Origin: Eulemur rufifrons
Lineage: Eukaryota > Chordata > Mammalia > Primates > Lemuridae
Direction of reading: 5' to 3'
DNA length: 64,000 nucleotides
NCBI RefSeq assembly: GCF_041146395.1
Contig: NC_090997.1
Coordinates: forward strand, 36,931,501 to 36,995,500
A program made the position numbers and the translations under genes. Below, piece after piece: positions 12,508-24,198 of this stretch (within the stretch, counting starts at the first letter, position 1; every line of letters starts with the position of its first letter). A model generated the notes under the pieces. The model worked only from the letters and a program-made list of their open reading frames with translations, had not been told where the DNA came from and did no database searches.

Positions 12508-13574
12508 CATGTGTTGGGTGGGGGCTGGGAACAACAGAAATCAAACTATTATCCTTACCAGAAGATTACCTAGTCATCCTGAAACAATTACTGCTTTGCA
12601 TTTCACAATTAGAGATGAAAGCTTATTGTACAAATAGAACAAACAGGGTTAACATGGAAGTGAATGTTTTTTATTTTTTTGGTCAAAGTGTAAATGTATT
12701 TAAGTCTTTCCCAGCTTAATGAAGAGATTTAGAAATTTCCTTGAGTTTTGCTCAAGAAGTAATTGATGGGGTCAGAGAAGAAAGAGGTTGCAGGGAATTA
12801 TGGATTCACAATTTGCTCTGTGCAGCTCCACTCATTTTCCTTGGCCATTGATGTATTCAAACTATGGGGAGCACACAACGTAGGTAGAACAGAAGCTGTT
12901 AAAGCATCTGTCAAGTGAACTAGTAGATACTATTAACCATATTTAATCAATACAGAAAATATATTTGATAGAGTAATATAAAAAATAATAGATAGACCTT
13001 TAAAAAAATAATGAAGAATGGCTCTTGGAAATTACATTTCACTTACATGAAGCTTTTCTCCTCTTGTCTATAGTTCAGGAATATGCAATGTTTTTTTTTT
13101 TTCTTTTGTTACCTGGTTCTCTATCTTTCACTGATCTTCTTTAAAGTCTATGCCATACATATCACTCTCTCATATTAGAGCTTATTCAATACAAATATCC
13201 TTTCTTCTTTGAATTTATTCAATTCCTGGGTTCAGATAATTTGAGTTTGGTAGTTGTGTTCACATGGTGAGGTTGCTATGATATTTGAATCTATTATATT
13301 TGGGCTCCTAGTTGTAGATATGGGATGGGGGAGGTTTATATAATGAAAGATTTATCTGAAAATTTACTCAAATTATTTGGTTTCTGAAAATAGCGAGAGT
13401 TCAAATAGTAAGCATTATTTGTAATCATGGAAAATTCTTCGTCCTTCTGTTAGCAGTCTGTCAATGCTCATAGTGTGTTTGCTGTGGTATTGGTGGTATT
13501 GATTATTTCAAAACATTAAGCTTAGAGATAATCCACATCCCTATTGAATAAACACTGGAATTTAAAAGTAGAGA
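12508..13574. other. Unassigned spacer
   Basis: AT-rich sequence without gene, RNA gene or named repeat, ending at the abrupt GC rise at about 13575 where the THAP12 retrocopy begins. A short T-run occurs at 13090-13102. Confidence 0.35.
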
Positions 13575-16290
13575 AGTGTGCCGTAGCCTGCCCCTCACTG
13601 TGGGCTGGCCAGGCTCCCCTCCCGGGTGGAGGGGCGGCAGGGTGCCCTGGGGAGGTGTGGAGGGCAGGGCTGGGCCAGTGGGAGGAACGATGCTGACCTT
13701 TTGTGCTGCCCTCAGATGCACCGGAAGAGCACGCAGTCCTACCTGGTTTTCTTCAGGTTCCGGTGGGATGGGCCAGATGCCAGAAGTGAATGAAGAATTG
13801 CAGGAGAGCAGACTGAAAACACCTGATCAACTATCGATTCTGTGCCAAACACTTTTAAGACTTCTATGACCTGTAGCGCTAGTCCTCATAGGACAGTTCT
13901 TCAAGAAATGCAATACTAACAATGTTTGATCTTAACAATCATTTGGACAATCCACATAGCAAACACAGAAAATGAATCAAAGAATTGAGTGAAGATGAAA
14001 TCAGGACACCGAAACAGAAAAAAATTAACCAAACTTCTGAACAGGAAAAAAAATAAACTTAACAGCAGCAATTCTTAGAACCCCCAGTGTAGAAGAAGGA
14101 GCTGAAGAGTAGGATGAGGATATTTTACCCCTAATCCTTGCAGACAGAGAAAACAAAGAATACATAAAGTCTTTACTTGAAATTTTGATTCTTATGGGAA
14201 AGCAAAATGTGTTTAATACCCCTGGCTGGACATGAATCTGATAAAATCCCAGAAGGGCTTTTCACTCCTGGTAACTTCCAAGCACTGCTGAAGTGCCTGA
14301 TAAATTCTGGTGAAGAGGTCCTGAGAAAGCACTTTGAGACAACAGCGGTTAACACGTTGTTCTGTTCCAAAACACAGCAGAATCGAGATGCTGGAGACCT
14401 GTGAGAGCTGTATTCGGGAAGAGACTTTCAGGGAAGTGAGAGACTTGCACTTCTTTTCCATTATCACGGATGTAGTAAACATAGCGGGAGAAGAGGACCT
14501 ACCCGTGTTGATGAGGTCTGTCAATGCATCTCATAACCGGAGAGAGGATTTGTGGGCTTCCTGCCCTCTGAACCAGATGCAGAATTTTGACTGTAAGATT
14601 TCTCACTGTGATAACTGAGAAGTGGGGGCTAAATATGGAGTGTTGTCCTGGCTAGGTTTTCATTGTGCCCAGTGGATTTTCTTCCAATATGAAAGTTGTT
14701 GCTTCTAGACTTTCAGAGAAATATCCTCAAGATATCTGTACACTTTACTCTTCCTGTGCCTTAAATATGTGATTGGCAGAATTATTTATAATTATTATAT
14801 TCCTGTGCCTATTATGGGAGTAACTGTTGCATTGGAAACAATTGAGGAAATTTCTTCTTTTTTTCCATGGGTTACCACAACTGCTTTTAGAACTTGACAA
14901 TGTAATTTCTGTTCTTTTTCTGAACACTAAAGAAAGCGGTAAAGAACTGAAGGAAACTTGCCATTCTCAGTGGACAGGAAGGCATGAGGCTTTTGAAATT
15001 TGAGTGAATCTCCTGCAAGTGCTGGTTTTATATTTGGATGAAACAAATGGTGACAAAAATATTAGATGGAATAACTGTATGGCTGGCCGAGAATTTGTAC
15101 TCTGTAGTGCAGTAACAGATTTTTATTTCATGGTTACCATTATTGTTCTTAAAAATGTCATATGTTTTACAAGAGCCTTTGGGAAAAATCTCTAGGAGCA
15201 AACCTCTGATATCCTCTTTGCAGCCAGTAGCTTGACTGCAGTACTGCACTCACCCAGTGAAGTGATGGAAAATATTGAAGTTGATCACAAGTTTTGGTTT
15301 GAGGAAGCCACGAATTTGTCAGATAAACTTAATGTTCAAATGAAACTCCCTGGGAAATTCCACAGAACTCAGCAAGATAACTTGAACTGTCAACTAACCT
15401 CTGAGTTATTACAGAAACCCTAAGTGCTCCAACAATAGAGCACATTATTCAGGAACTTAAAGATATATTCTCAGAACAGCACCTCAAAGATCTTAAATGC
15501 TTATCTCTGGTACCCTGAGTCATGAAACAGATAAAATTTAATACATCAGAGGAACACCATGCTGACACGTGCAGAAGTGACTTACCCAATTTTGATACTC
15601 TCTCAGCAAAGCTTCATTGGAGAATCAGATGGAAACACAGAGGGAAAGATATAGAGCTTCCACCCACCGTTTATGAAGCCCTCCAGCTGCTTGCCATCAA
15701 GTTTTTCCCTAATGTGTATGCATTGCTGAAGGTCCTGTGTATTCTTCCTGTGATGAAGGTTGGGAATGAGTGCTGTATAAATGAACAAAAGCCTCTCAAA
15801 CGTACTTTGACAGACTAAAGGTTGAGTAACTTGGTTTTGCTTAACAAAAATTTTTATATAAAACACAATCTGGATTTAATGGTAGACACATATATCAAAT
15901 TTCATACAACTAAGTCAGAGCTTCCCACAGATAGTTCAGAAACCATTGAAAATACCGAAGAGCCTTATATTGATATTTGAAAGAAAAGCTGTAAGGTGTA
16001 TTTAGACCACTTAATCACTGAATGTATTTGCCTATATAGGACTCCCATTGAATACATTAGCTATTGGTAATCTTCCTATTTATACGTATCCTGTTTGAAC
16101 TCTCAAGCTTTGAGGACCTATTTGTTGTTCCAGAAAATAGCATTGAAAGTGCCATGTTTTATTTCTGCATGATTTCTGCTAGTGGCACTCTGGAATTATT
16201 TTAGTTAAGTTGTTTTATACATAACATTTGTTATCACTGTGGATCCAATTGTTAGGTACTGTTTGTTTTAAAAGACTTCTGCTTTTGTTT
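13575..16290 (+). pseudogene. THAP12P: Processed pseudogene of THAP12 (PRKRIR, P52rIPK)
   Basis: This is an intronless, broken copy of THAP12, a zinc-binding THAP-domain nuclear protein whose body derives from a hAT-type transposase. A GC-rich 5' UTR (13575-13689) leads into an ATG at 13690. The first codons give Phe-Cys-Ala-Ala and a second Cys, as in the THAP zinc site, then a 1-nt deletion shifts the frame. Coding similarity continues in several frames, including 'TPDQL' (THAP region), 'IPEGLFTPGNFQALLKCLI' (from about 14240), 'FETTAVNTLFCSKTQQ', 'LPGKFHRTQQ' (from about 15345) and 'FFPNVYALLKVLCILPVMKV' (from about 15700), to about 15956. Multiple stops and frameshifts make it nonfunctional. 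3' UTR-like sequence continues to an L1 insertion at 16290. Confidence 0.93.
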
Positions 16291-16425
16291 TTTTATTTAT
16301 TTCAAAATACTAAGGGGGTGCAATTCTTTACATGGATCGTTTTTGTAATGCTCGAGTCCTGGCTATAGGTGCGCCCATCACCCAAATAGTGTTCACAGTA
16401 TCCATTAGATTGGTTTATTTCAGGA
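16290..16425 (-). mobile_element. L1 3' end fragment, antisense, within the THAP12 retrocopy tail
   Basis: The text 'TTTCAAAATACTAAGGGGG', 'CTGGCTATAGGTGCGCCC' and 'ATCACCCAAATAGTGTTCAC' is an antisense primate L1 3' UTR. The same wording recurs at 27950-28060. It lies downstream of the THAP12 coding remnant, probably inside the old 3' UTR, so it would postdate the retrocopy. Confidence 0.7.
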
Positions 16426-17655
16426 AGTAAATTTTGAAGAGGTATGGGAAGAAGAAATACATTTTATAAAATATTACAATGAAGCTCACGATTGACCTTT
16501 GATTAGTAGGAGTTTTAGATATGTTGTTAAAAATCTGTAATGGGCAGTTAAGAATATTACCAGAGAGATGAGCTGTGAACTTACAAGCCTGAGAGCTCAC
16601 AAACAAGGATTTTAGTGTAGATTTTGTCTTTATCAAATGAACTTAAAGAAACTTAAAGGAGCAAGCTATAATTGAAGTTTGAATGGAAGAGTCTGCTGTT
16701 CAAACTTTTCACATCTGGTTGTTGCTTTTTACAGTTCTTTGTTGAATCTACATCTTCATAGGCTTTATAGCAGATATATGCTTTATAGCAGGTATATGCT
16801 GAACATTTCTGTTTCATGGTCAAGACAGACTCAGTGACCACAGATACTAACAACTGATTTGTCTATTTTCTTCTGTCTTTTTCCATAACTATATCTACTG
16901 CCTTATCTTGATTTATAAGCAAAAACTGGAAGACCTACAAAACTATTTTGTGTTATAATATAGATAATGTTGCTGCTATTTGTGGTGAAGAAAATAAATT
17001 TTATATAGTTTAATCTAAATAATATGTAAATTTTGTTTAAAAAATAAAATTGTTCTGTACAGTATTTCTTATTGTAGGTATGTATGTGTTTAGTAAGTGG
17101 CATTTTATTTATCCCATCAAATAGGTTCAATTCAACTAAATGCTTTTTTTGTGCTCATGAATTTTTTATTAAACAAGCCCATCAGGAACTTCTATTTGTA
17201 GTATTTTGGCACATTATATTCCCTGCCCACTTCCCCTGAAAACCATCTACAAATAAATCTATAAATGCATTGCTGATACAAGAAGAAAGTAAGAGAAATC
17301 CTCAAAAGGCAAATGTATAGTGAAGATCATGAATTCAGAGAGGTGGATGAGCAAGCTCTAGGTCCCTGGCTACTACAAGGACATCTACTTATCTATGGTT
17401 AATTCCATGAGGGTCATTCCCATGGCTACGTAGGACTATGGGGGTCAAAAGACAAAGATTTGGTCCTGTTCCATGTCAGAAGTGTAACAGGACCACTTCT
17501 ACATAAAGCCAGACCAGGAATGATTACACTTTCTGTAAAAGAGTCAACAAGGAATAAGTACCCTTTGCAGAAGTCTGGGTTCAAGGAGAAAAATAAAAGC
17601 TCCCTTGAGATATCTAACTATAAATTGACCCTTGTGAGCATTTGTCATCAGACCT
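16426..17655. other. Spacer, perhaps including the remaining THAP12 3' UTR
   Basis: No gene is visible. The AT-rich DNA to about 17075 ('AAAATAAAATTGTTCTG' near 17040) could be the rest of the THAP12 3' UTR, because it holds a polyadenylation-signal-like hexamer. No poly(A) tail or matching target duplication was found. An 18-bp unit beginning GCTTTATAGCAG is tandemly repeated at 16762-16797 with one mismatch. Confidence 0.35.
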
Positions 17656-17659
17656 AAGA

Positions 17660-18010
17660 CCCATCATATTGAAACTGAAACTGATTATCAAAGAAAAAGA
17701 AGTCTTAGAAGCATCTAGAGGGAAAAGACAGATTAAATATAGGCAACGACATTTAGATCAACAGAGTATCTCTCATCCTCAATAATGGAAGCCAAAAAAC
17801 AAACAGTGGAATAACATTTTCAAAGTGTTGTGCAAAAATAAATCTTAACATAGAATAATATAACCAAGAAAGAGGGAGCTATAAAGGCAATTTCTGAGAA
17901 ATCCAGAGACTTTACCACCAATAACTCCTTACTAAAAGATATTCTAAAGGATATACTTCAGAAGTCTAGAAAATAATCCTATATGCAAAATCTGTGATTA
18001 GAGAAGGAAA
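17660..18010 (+). mobile_element. Old L1 (L1M/L1ME-type) fragment, sense
   Basis: The order 'AGAAGCATCTAGAGGGAAAA', 'AATAATGGAAGCCAAAAAAC', 'TTTTCAAAGTGTTG', 'AAAGATATTCTAAAGGATAT' and 'ACTTCAGAAGTCTAGAAAA' matches a common old mammalian L1 segment. It is degraded and has no frame. It may continue with lower similarity to about 18250. Confidence 0.55.
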
Positions 18011-18344
18011 GTTTAGCAGAATATTTTGTGAAAATCAGTAAATCCCAATACATGTTGTCTATAAAATCAAAAAACAATAAAGTATGGTTTATGGAGTAAG
18101 AAAAATAACTAAAATACTGAAGAACAATAGTAGGTAAGCCAATATTGAGATGGTAGAGTTGAATTCCATTGTACAGTAAAAATTATCATTTTAGTCTTTG
18201 AAGAGTTAAATATGCTTATAACATTTTTTGGTAAACACTAAGCATAGCTTTAAAAATCACAGAGAGAAAAAAATTGAGTAAGAAAAAATATTCTCAGTCA
18301 ATTCAAACGGATGTGTACACACTGTATTACAATTTGCCAAATAT

Positions 18345-18663
18345 TATTGTTCCTCTTCTTGCTAACCACTGTACTTCCCTACCCCCTTGATTTCAGGCTT
18401 GGTCCTGTAACTGGCTTTGACCAATGAAATTTTAGTGCAGAAGCTTTATGTTCCAGTTAATGGTTTAGCATCTCCCCATTCCCTCTGTTGTGAGACTGGC
18501 AGAGGCTACTTCTGAATCCTGGAAGGAAGGTGACGTGGAGAGACAGTTCCACTTGTGATGAATGGACAGTGAGTGAGAAACCGATCTTTGTTGTGACAGG
18601 CCCCTGAGATTTTATAGGTTAATTGTTGCCAGAAGCACAATCTAGCCTATCTTTACTGATATG
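18345..18663 (+). mobile_element. MLT1-type LTR (older subfamily), partial
   Basis: Sense-orientation landmarks are 'GACCAATGAAATTTTAGTG', 'CTGAATCCTGG', 'GTGAGTGAGAAACCGATC', 'CCCCTGAGATTTTATAGG' and the LTR end 'AATCTAGCCTATCTTTACTG'. This is the MLT1H-K style of MaLR LTR. The 5' side is diverged and its start is uncertain. Confidence 0.6.
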
Positions 18664-20535
18664 AGAGGAAGATTTGTCATAAAAATCTTTGGGACTAGTA
18701 GCTGTGTGACTTTGGTTCACACACCTTTGACCTTTGAGTCACTTCACTTTTAATCTTTAATTTCCTTTTCTGTGCAACAACATATTGCATAGATAAGAAA
18801 ATCTCTTGGAGACTTAAGGAAAAAAGGAAAATCAGAGAAAGTTATCCCATTTATGTATATACAACCTCAAAATAAAACCATTTTAAATCATACATGCACA
18901 TATCTGCACCTAACCATACCTGTTTGTAAATGCAGAGGAAAAAGTTCAGAAAGGTACAAACTAAATTGTTTTTGTGATTATTACTAGAAGGGGAATGAAG
19001 TGGGGAGGAAGGTAAGGAAGGATACCTTTTTATTTTATATATTTATTACTTGTACTTTTTATAATTGATTTTTACATGTTCAGTATATCTTGTTACAAAA
19101 TGCAATAACATGAGTGACGGTAAAAAAATAAAAGATCCACAATAATAACTAATGAGAGAAAAAGGAGAGAGTAAGAGAGAGAGAGATCTTTCAGGAGAAG
19201 GGTTTGAACTTGAGATCCAACCGAAAATTGAACAATTTGAAATCTAGAATCTGATGTCCAGAGGGGACAATATCGTCTTTAAAACATGTTCAGATAAAAC
19301 CTTTTCCTGTTTGTGTGTGTCGCTAATCATATATGGACAAAAACATTTCATGTCCAGTGTGCTTGTGAAGACACATGCTTTAACAGGAACTTCGGTTATT
19401 AGTTACACTGTTTCTGTAAATTTTGGGAAAGGGAGGCTGAGAATCTCCTAGATATAGGTGTCAATGTTTAGGAATGGTTGAATGGATATCTTTGAGAAAT
19501 ACTAGAAGAAAAAATATATAACCTGATTTTGCAAAAACAACATTATAATCTTTGGGAAACGTTTTGAATCTAGTACAAATATGGTAAAGGACTATTAGAG
19601 TAGGTTTGTGCTAAAAATGTCACAATTCAGTGTATGTTAGTGAGTGCCTGCTATATTTCAGGATAGTTCTGAAATTACAGAAACAATTAAAATTTGTTAC
19701 CTGCTCTTAAGGAACCTATCATCTAAGAGAAAAATCACTCACAAATAGTTGTTATTATAATAAATTAGTTTTTATTATAATAATTTAATTCATGCTTAAA
19801 ATTTTAGCTGGTCCTTGAAATAAAAACATAAAGATAATCTAAAGGAAAATCATAATTAAGAGAAAATATCTAATTTTTAATTTTATATCATTGTAACAAT
19901 TTTCAGTGGTATCATTCTACATATATCCAAGATCATTATGATTTCAGAAAGAGCAAAATAGAATGAAAAGTTTGTTGTTGTATTTTTTATAGTTATTTCT
20001 ATAAATGAGTTTATGCATTCTAAACCCACCACAGAGCAAAGGACAAAACTGAAGTAGAGAATGCATCTCTCTTTCCTGATACGACTTCCCTTTAGCTATT
20101 TTCATGGCTCAATTAAATGCTGTCCAAAGTACTGTGTACCTTCAGGGCTGTGCTGATATACATGAAGAATTGAATGGCTATTTTGGGACACCTCTTATTA
20201 TTTTTTTCGATTTTATTTTTCTGAAAAACAATTGGAGAAAAATAGTCATATTCTGCTGAACTGCTTACTTCTTAATAATACATTATTTCCTAAAGCTTTT
20301 CAACCTTGTGGGGGTCATATATTTACTCAGAAGAAGACTTTTTATGAAAGCGATGGAAAAAAAATACTTCAATGAGCTCACATTTCAGATACTTTTCTAA
20401 AATGAACACTGATCAAAACCTTTTTGAAATTATTACAAAATTGGGTAGTCTCCTAGTAATTCTCTGGTGATAGCGGAAGTAGAAAGAGGAAAGCAGGTAT
20501 CTAGAATACACATACATGTAAATATAATATGGTGT
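18664..20535. other. AT-rich spacer with an L2 trace
   Basis: No gene. At 19635-19745 'GAGTGCCTGCTATATTTCAG', followed by 'CCTGCTCTTAAGGAACCTAT', resembles an antisense L2 3' region. A GA-rich stretch lies at 19160-19190. The rest shows nothing I can name. Confidence 0.35.
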
Positions 20536-20539
20536 AAAG

Positions 20540-20660
20540 GAAAGAGCTGTGGACTAAGAACAGAGCTAGGTAAGTAACTCTGACTTACTAGCTGTGTGTT
20601 TGGAAAATTTCCTTAACGGTGCTAAACCTCATAAATAAAATGGGGACTGTATCTAATTGG
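20540..20660 (+). repeat. MIR SINE fragment, sense
   Basis: The text 'CTGTGGACTAAGAACAGAGC', 'TTACTAGCTGTGTG' and 'CTCATAAATAAAATGGGGAC' follows the MIR core order (tRNA-related head, then core). It is truncated on its 3' side. Confidence 0.6.
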
Positions 20661-20934
20661 GGGTCTCAGCAGAATGAGAAGTCGCACTCAGATGGATTAT
20701 TTATAGATGTGTGGTTAGGGTTGAGAGGGTTAAGGGAATCAACAACAGATATTGACACATCTAAGACCTAAGTACCATGGAAACTGTTGAATAGGCTTGA
20801 AGAGGCAAGGGGAAAACTGTCACTGCAGCCTGGTGAAGATGGGAGCCATGGTGGAGGGGGAATCCCATCAGAAGCTGAAGTTATGGAAGGATACAAGTGA
20901 TGCAAGAACTGTAGCACTACATATAGTGGGAACA

Positions 20935-21133
20935 TTCATCCAGTGTCAGACAGGTGCGGGGGAGAACAGGATGGGTATATTCATACCTATTGGGTGTGGT
21001 GCTCACCGTCTGGGGGATGGACACACTTGAAGCTCTGACTTGGGCGGGGCAAAGGCAATATATGTAAACTTAACATTTGTACCCATGTAATATGCTGGGA
21101 AAAAACAAACAAACAAACAAACAAACAAACAAA
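20935..21133 (+). mobile_element. Prosimian L1 3' end, 5'-truncated, with (CAAA)n tail
   Basis: The text 'GTGGTGCTCACCGTCTGGGG', 'GAAGCTCTGACTTGGG', 'GCAATATATGTAAACTTAAC' and 'TTTGTACCCATGTAATATGC' is the sense-strand 3' UTR of the L1 lineage seen in lemurs and relatives. The same motif family appears antisense at 49250-49660. The tail is A-rich with a (CAAA)n run at 21100-21133. Flanking copies AAGAACTGTAGCACT (20904-20918) and AAGAACTGTGGCACT (21134-21148) are a target-site duplication with one mismatch, possibly extending to about 30 bp. Confidence 0.85.
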
Positions 21134-21148
21134 AAGAACTGTGGCACT

Positions 21149-21350
21149 GGCACACGGTGGGAGCCGGGAAAGAAGTATTTCTTCTGCTGCTTTCTGATGT
21201 CCTGGTCATTTCTCCCCCTGGCTGAACTCAACTAGAAGCCAGAGGGTGAAGGAGCTCAGCTAACACAGTCTGTAGAATTCATCCTTTTGGGTCACAGAGA
21301 ACTGAAGAGAAGGGTGGAGAATGGATATTGTGGGAAATGTTCATACAGAA
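21149..21350 (+). repeat. Old interspersed repeat related to 2430-2700
   Basis: This contains 'CTGAACTCAACTAGAAGCCA' and 'GGGTCACAGAGAACTGAAG', sharing order with 2560-2700. The upstream part of the same host repeat lies before the L1 insertion (about 20790-20930: 'GGGAGCCATGGTGGAGGGGG'), so the L1 split this older element. Family not named. Confidence 0.4.
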
Positions 21351-22364
21351 CGTCAGAAGGATATTAGCGTCTATTACTCATGATGGGTACAAATTTTGAG
21401 TAATATTTGGTATATTAAAGTTCTTTGTAAACCATAATAGCTCTAGCAAAGTCAGATGAGATTCTAATACATTTAACCATCCTATAATCTCCTCCACTAT
21501 CATCAAAGACTAGCTGGAGGGACTGTTCTGTCCCTTCTCCACAGACCAAAGTGTTATACTCTTTTCCCACTTCTTTTCTTCTTCAAGGCTGCTCTTGAGA
21601 TTTATTCTGAACACATTTTAACTGGATAAAAATATTGAGCATGGAAAGGGAACAGCTTACACTGTGATTTGTCCCAGCAATCACACCCCCATCTCAGCCC
21701 AGACGTGACCTTAATCGTAAATAGATATTATCACAAAATACCTATTATCAGCTATATTGCATTTTCTTCTTCTAATGCCTCCTGAAAGTAAATTTCACAA
21801 TGAAATAACCTCACAATATGTTATTTACCATCATTTTTGTTCTGCTATGAATTTCACTCAGGTTAATAAAAGTTTACATTTCATAAAAGCAAGTGGAGTG
21901 ATGGCATGGGGGAAAATGTTACTACTGCAGAAAAGCTTTTAATGTCAGAATTTTCTCATGTCAATCACAGACGCTCCCCATTGCTCTTCTGCCAGATGTG
22001 CCATCGCAAACCTGCTGGACACATCACAGCCTTATGCTGGGCTGTCACGTAAGCTACTTCAAAACTCAGTGTATAAAGCACAGTGCATTTTGTGCGAGAA
22101 TAAGTGAGTCAGTAAACTATTACATTCTGTATTGGCAAAATAATGAGAATAAACCTTTTATTTAGATTCCAAACTTTGATTTTGTATGAGCAAAATGTAT
22201 TCAAAGCCTAAAGTTACTTTATTTTGAACCCTTCCCATTTTTATTTACTTCTATTCTCCCCTGCAACTATTTCCATGCACTTAAATCCTTGAACATAATC
22301 TGTGACCTGAATTAGCTCCTTACTTTCTCCTCCAGATTCCTAGAATCTTGATTTGCATCTTGCA
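21351..22364. other. Unassigned spacer
   Basis: No gene or named repeat seen. Composition is ordinary AT-rich mammalian noncoding DNA. Confidence 0.35.
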
Positions 22365-22850
22365 CTCATATCAGTTAAAATGCTTCAGGTTGCAAGTACA
22401 AACTCCCCCATTAATAGTGGCTTAAACAATTATTATCTCAAATAATAAGAAATCTAGGGGAAAGTAATTTCAGGGCTGGCTCAATAACTCGATGAAATCA
22501 TCAGGGACCTAAGTGTTTTACATTTTTTCACTTTGCCATTTGTGTGGATTATAGAGCTCTTCATTCTCACAGACAGCAGCAGCAGCTCTGAAGCAAGAAA
22601 AAAAATTCTTCTGTTCCTCCTTTTATCAGGAATAACACCTTATTCTATAAACTTTGAGTAGATGTTTTTCTTATGTCTTATAGGCTTAAGCTGGGAGTCA
22701 TATAACCACTCTCACTCTAATCACTGGCAAAGGAGTTTGAGGTTTTCATGATTGGCTATGATGATTTACCTGAGGTTACCTACCTGTCCTGAGCACAAGG
22801 CTCCAGATTTCTGTAGGAAATCAGTGCCAGAAAGATGGGAGGATCACTCT
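22365..22850. repeat. Old interspersed repeat, family not named
   Basis: The phrases 'CTTCAGGTTGCAAGTACAAA', 'TAGTGGCTTAAACAATTATT' and 'GATTGGCTATGATGATTTAC' follow the order of a common old mammalian repeat that begins 'CAGGTTGCAAGTAACAGAAA'. I could not recall its name with confidence. No open frame. Confidence 0.4.
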
Positions 22851-23348
22851 TGAGTAGGCAAAGGGGTACTAGACATGATTATTTTTGTGACATTTTCTGC
22901 CCTGTGGCTTTTCATTGCCATAATGTCCTTTTCATGGATTTTGTCTCATTCTATTCTTTGTCCACATGGAACTAAAATCTCTCTTCCTGTCAAAGTAGCC
23001 TTTAACCTGAGGGGAGCCATCTAATTTTATTAGTGATTCTGAATATAAGTTCTTAGACCAGCATTAGGAGAGCATAGTCAAGGGCTGAAGAAGCACCTTA
23101 AGAGTTAGAAGAGACTTGTACTCCCCCAGGTAATACCACTAAATACACGGCTTGGGCAGATTCTGAAGGCTCCTTTTCTCTCTCTCCCATATTATCTCAT
23201 TCTTTGTTGTATTATAGAGACTAGAAAATGAACTTCATTTCCTCACGTCTGTGGGTGGTCACAGGACACATTTCTGACAAGGAGATGTGAGCCCATGTAT
23301 CTCAGTGGGACTTGCCATACTGAATGAGCAGGCAAAACTTGGCTCGCA

Positions 23349-23645
23349 CAGTTGGCCCTCCAGATCAGTGAGTTTTGCATCTGCACATTCGACCAACTAC
23401 TGATCAAAAATATTTGATAAAAAATACAAATAAAAAGGACAATACAGGACAACTATGTACATGGCCTTTACACTGTATTAGGTATTATGAGCAATCTAGA
23501 GATGATCTAAAGTGTACAACAGGATGTGTATAGGCCACATGCAAATACTGTACCATTTTATATAAGGGACTTCAGCATCTGTAGATTTGAGTATCCAAGA
23601 GGGTTCCAGGAACCAACCCCCCTGTGGATACTGATGGATGATTAT
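23349..23645. mobile_element. Tigger/MER2-like DNA transposon (nonautonomous)
   Basis: It opens with 'CAGTTGGCCCTCCAGATCAG', a decayed Tigger terminal repeat, and contains the internal landmarks 'GCAATCTAGAGATGATC', 'GCAAATACTGTACCATTTTA', 'TATAAGGGACTTCAGCATC' and 'GTTCCAGGAACCAACCCCCC'. These match a TcMar-Tigger internal-deletion product of the MER2 type. The right terminal repeat is degraded and the TA target pair is no longer clear. Short frames on both strands are spurious. Confidence 0.75.
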
Positions 23646-23859
23646 ATAAGGTTTTTGCCCTTTGTCCTTTGCCGTTTGTCCTTGTTCCTTGGTTCTGCTC
23701 AGACACCAATGCATAACTGCAGGTCCAGCAGCCAGCTTGCAAACATGAGGTCAAAAATCCATGCTAAGGATGGCAGAACAGGCAAAAAGTGGGATGAATG
23801 TCACTGACTTTCCTTACTAGCCTTGGATGGTTGACAAGTGATTAAAAAACAAACAAGCA

Positions 23860-24198
23860 GGCTGGGCGCGGTGGCTCACGCCTGTAATCCTAGCACTCTG
23901 GGAGGCCGAGGCGGGTGGATCGTTTGAGCTCAGGAGTTCAAGACCAGCCTGAGCAAGAGCGAGACCCCCGTCTCTACTAAAAATAGAAAGAAATTATATG
24001 GACAACTAAAAATATATACAGAAAAAATTAGCCGGGCATGGTGGTGCATGCCTGTAGTCCCAGCTACTCGGGAGGCTGAGGCAGGAGGATCTCTTGAGCC
24101 CAGGAGTTTGAGGTTGCTGTGAGCGAGGATGACACCATGGCACTCTAGCCCGGGCAACAGAGTGAGACGCTGTCTCAAAAAAAAAAAAACAAAAAAAA
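23860..24198 (+). mobile_element. Alu, strepsirrhine-type dimer, full length
   Basis: This is a complete Alu. The left monomer starts 'GGCTGGGCGCGGTGGCTCAC' with intact A and B box regions of the 7SL-derived Pol III promoter. The linker 'TAGAAAGAAATTATATGGAC' and the second-monomer wording 'GTTGCTGTGAGCGAGGATG' differ from anthropoid AluS/Y and fit strepsirrhine Alus. The A-tail runs from 24177. The direct repeat AAACAAGCA flanks it (23851-23859 and 24199-24207). Divergence is low, so it is among the younger insertions here. A minus frame crossing it is an Alu artefact. Confidence 0.95.

Noticed and set aside
12414..12719. 101-codon frame across the (TG)n tract
   Set aside because: Val/Cys repeats are the translation of the microsatellite; flanks show no domain.
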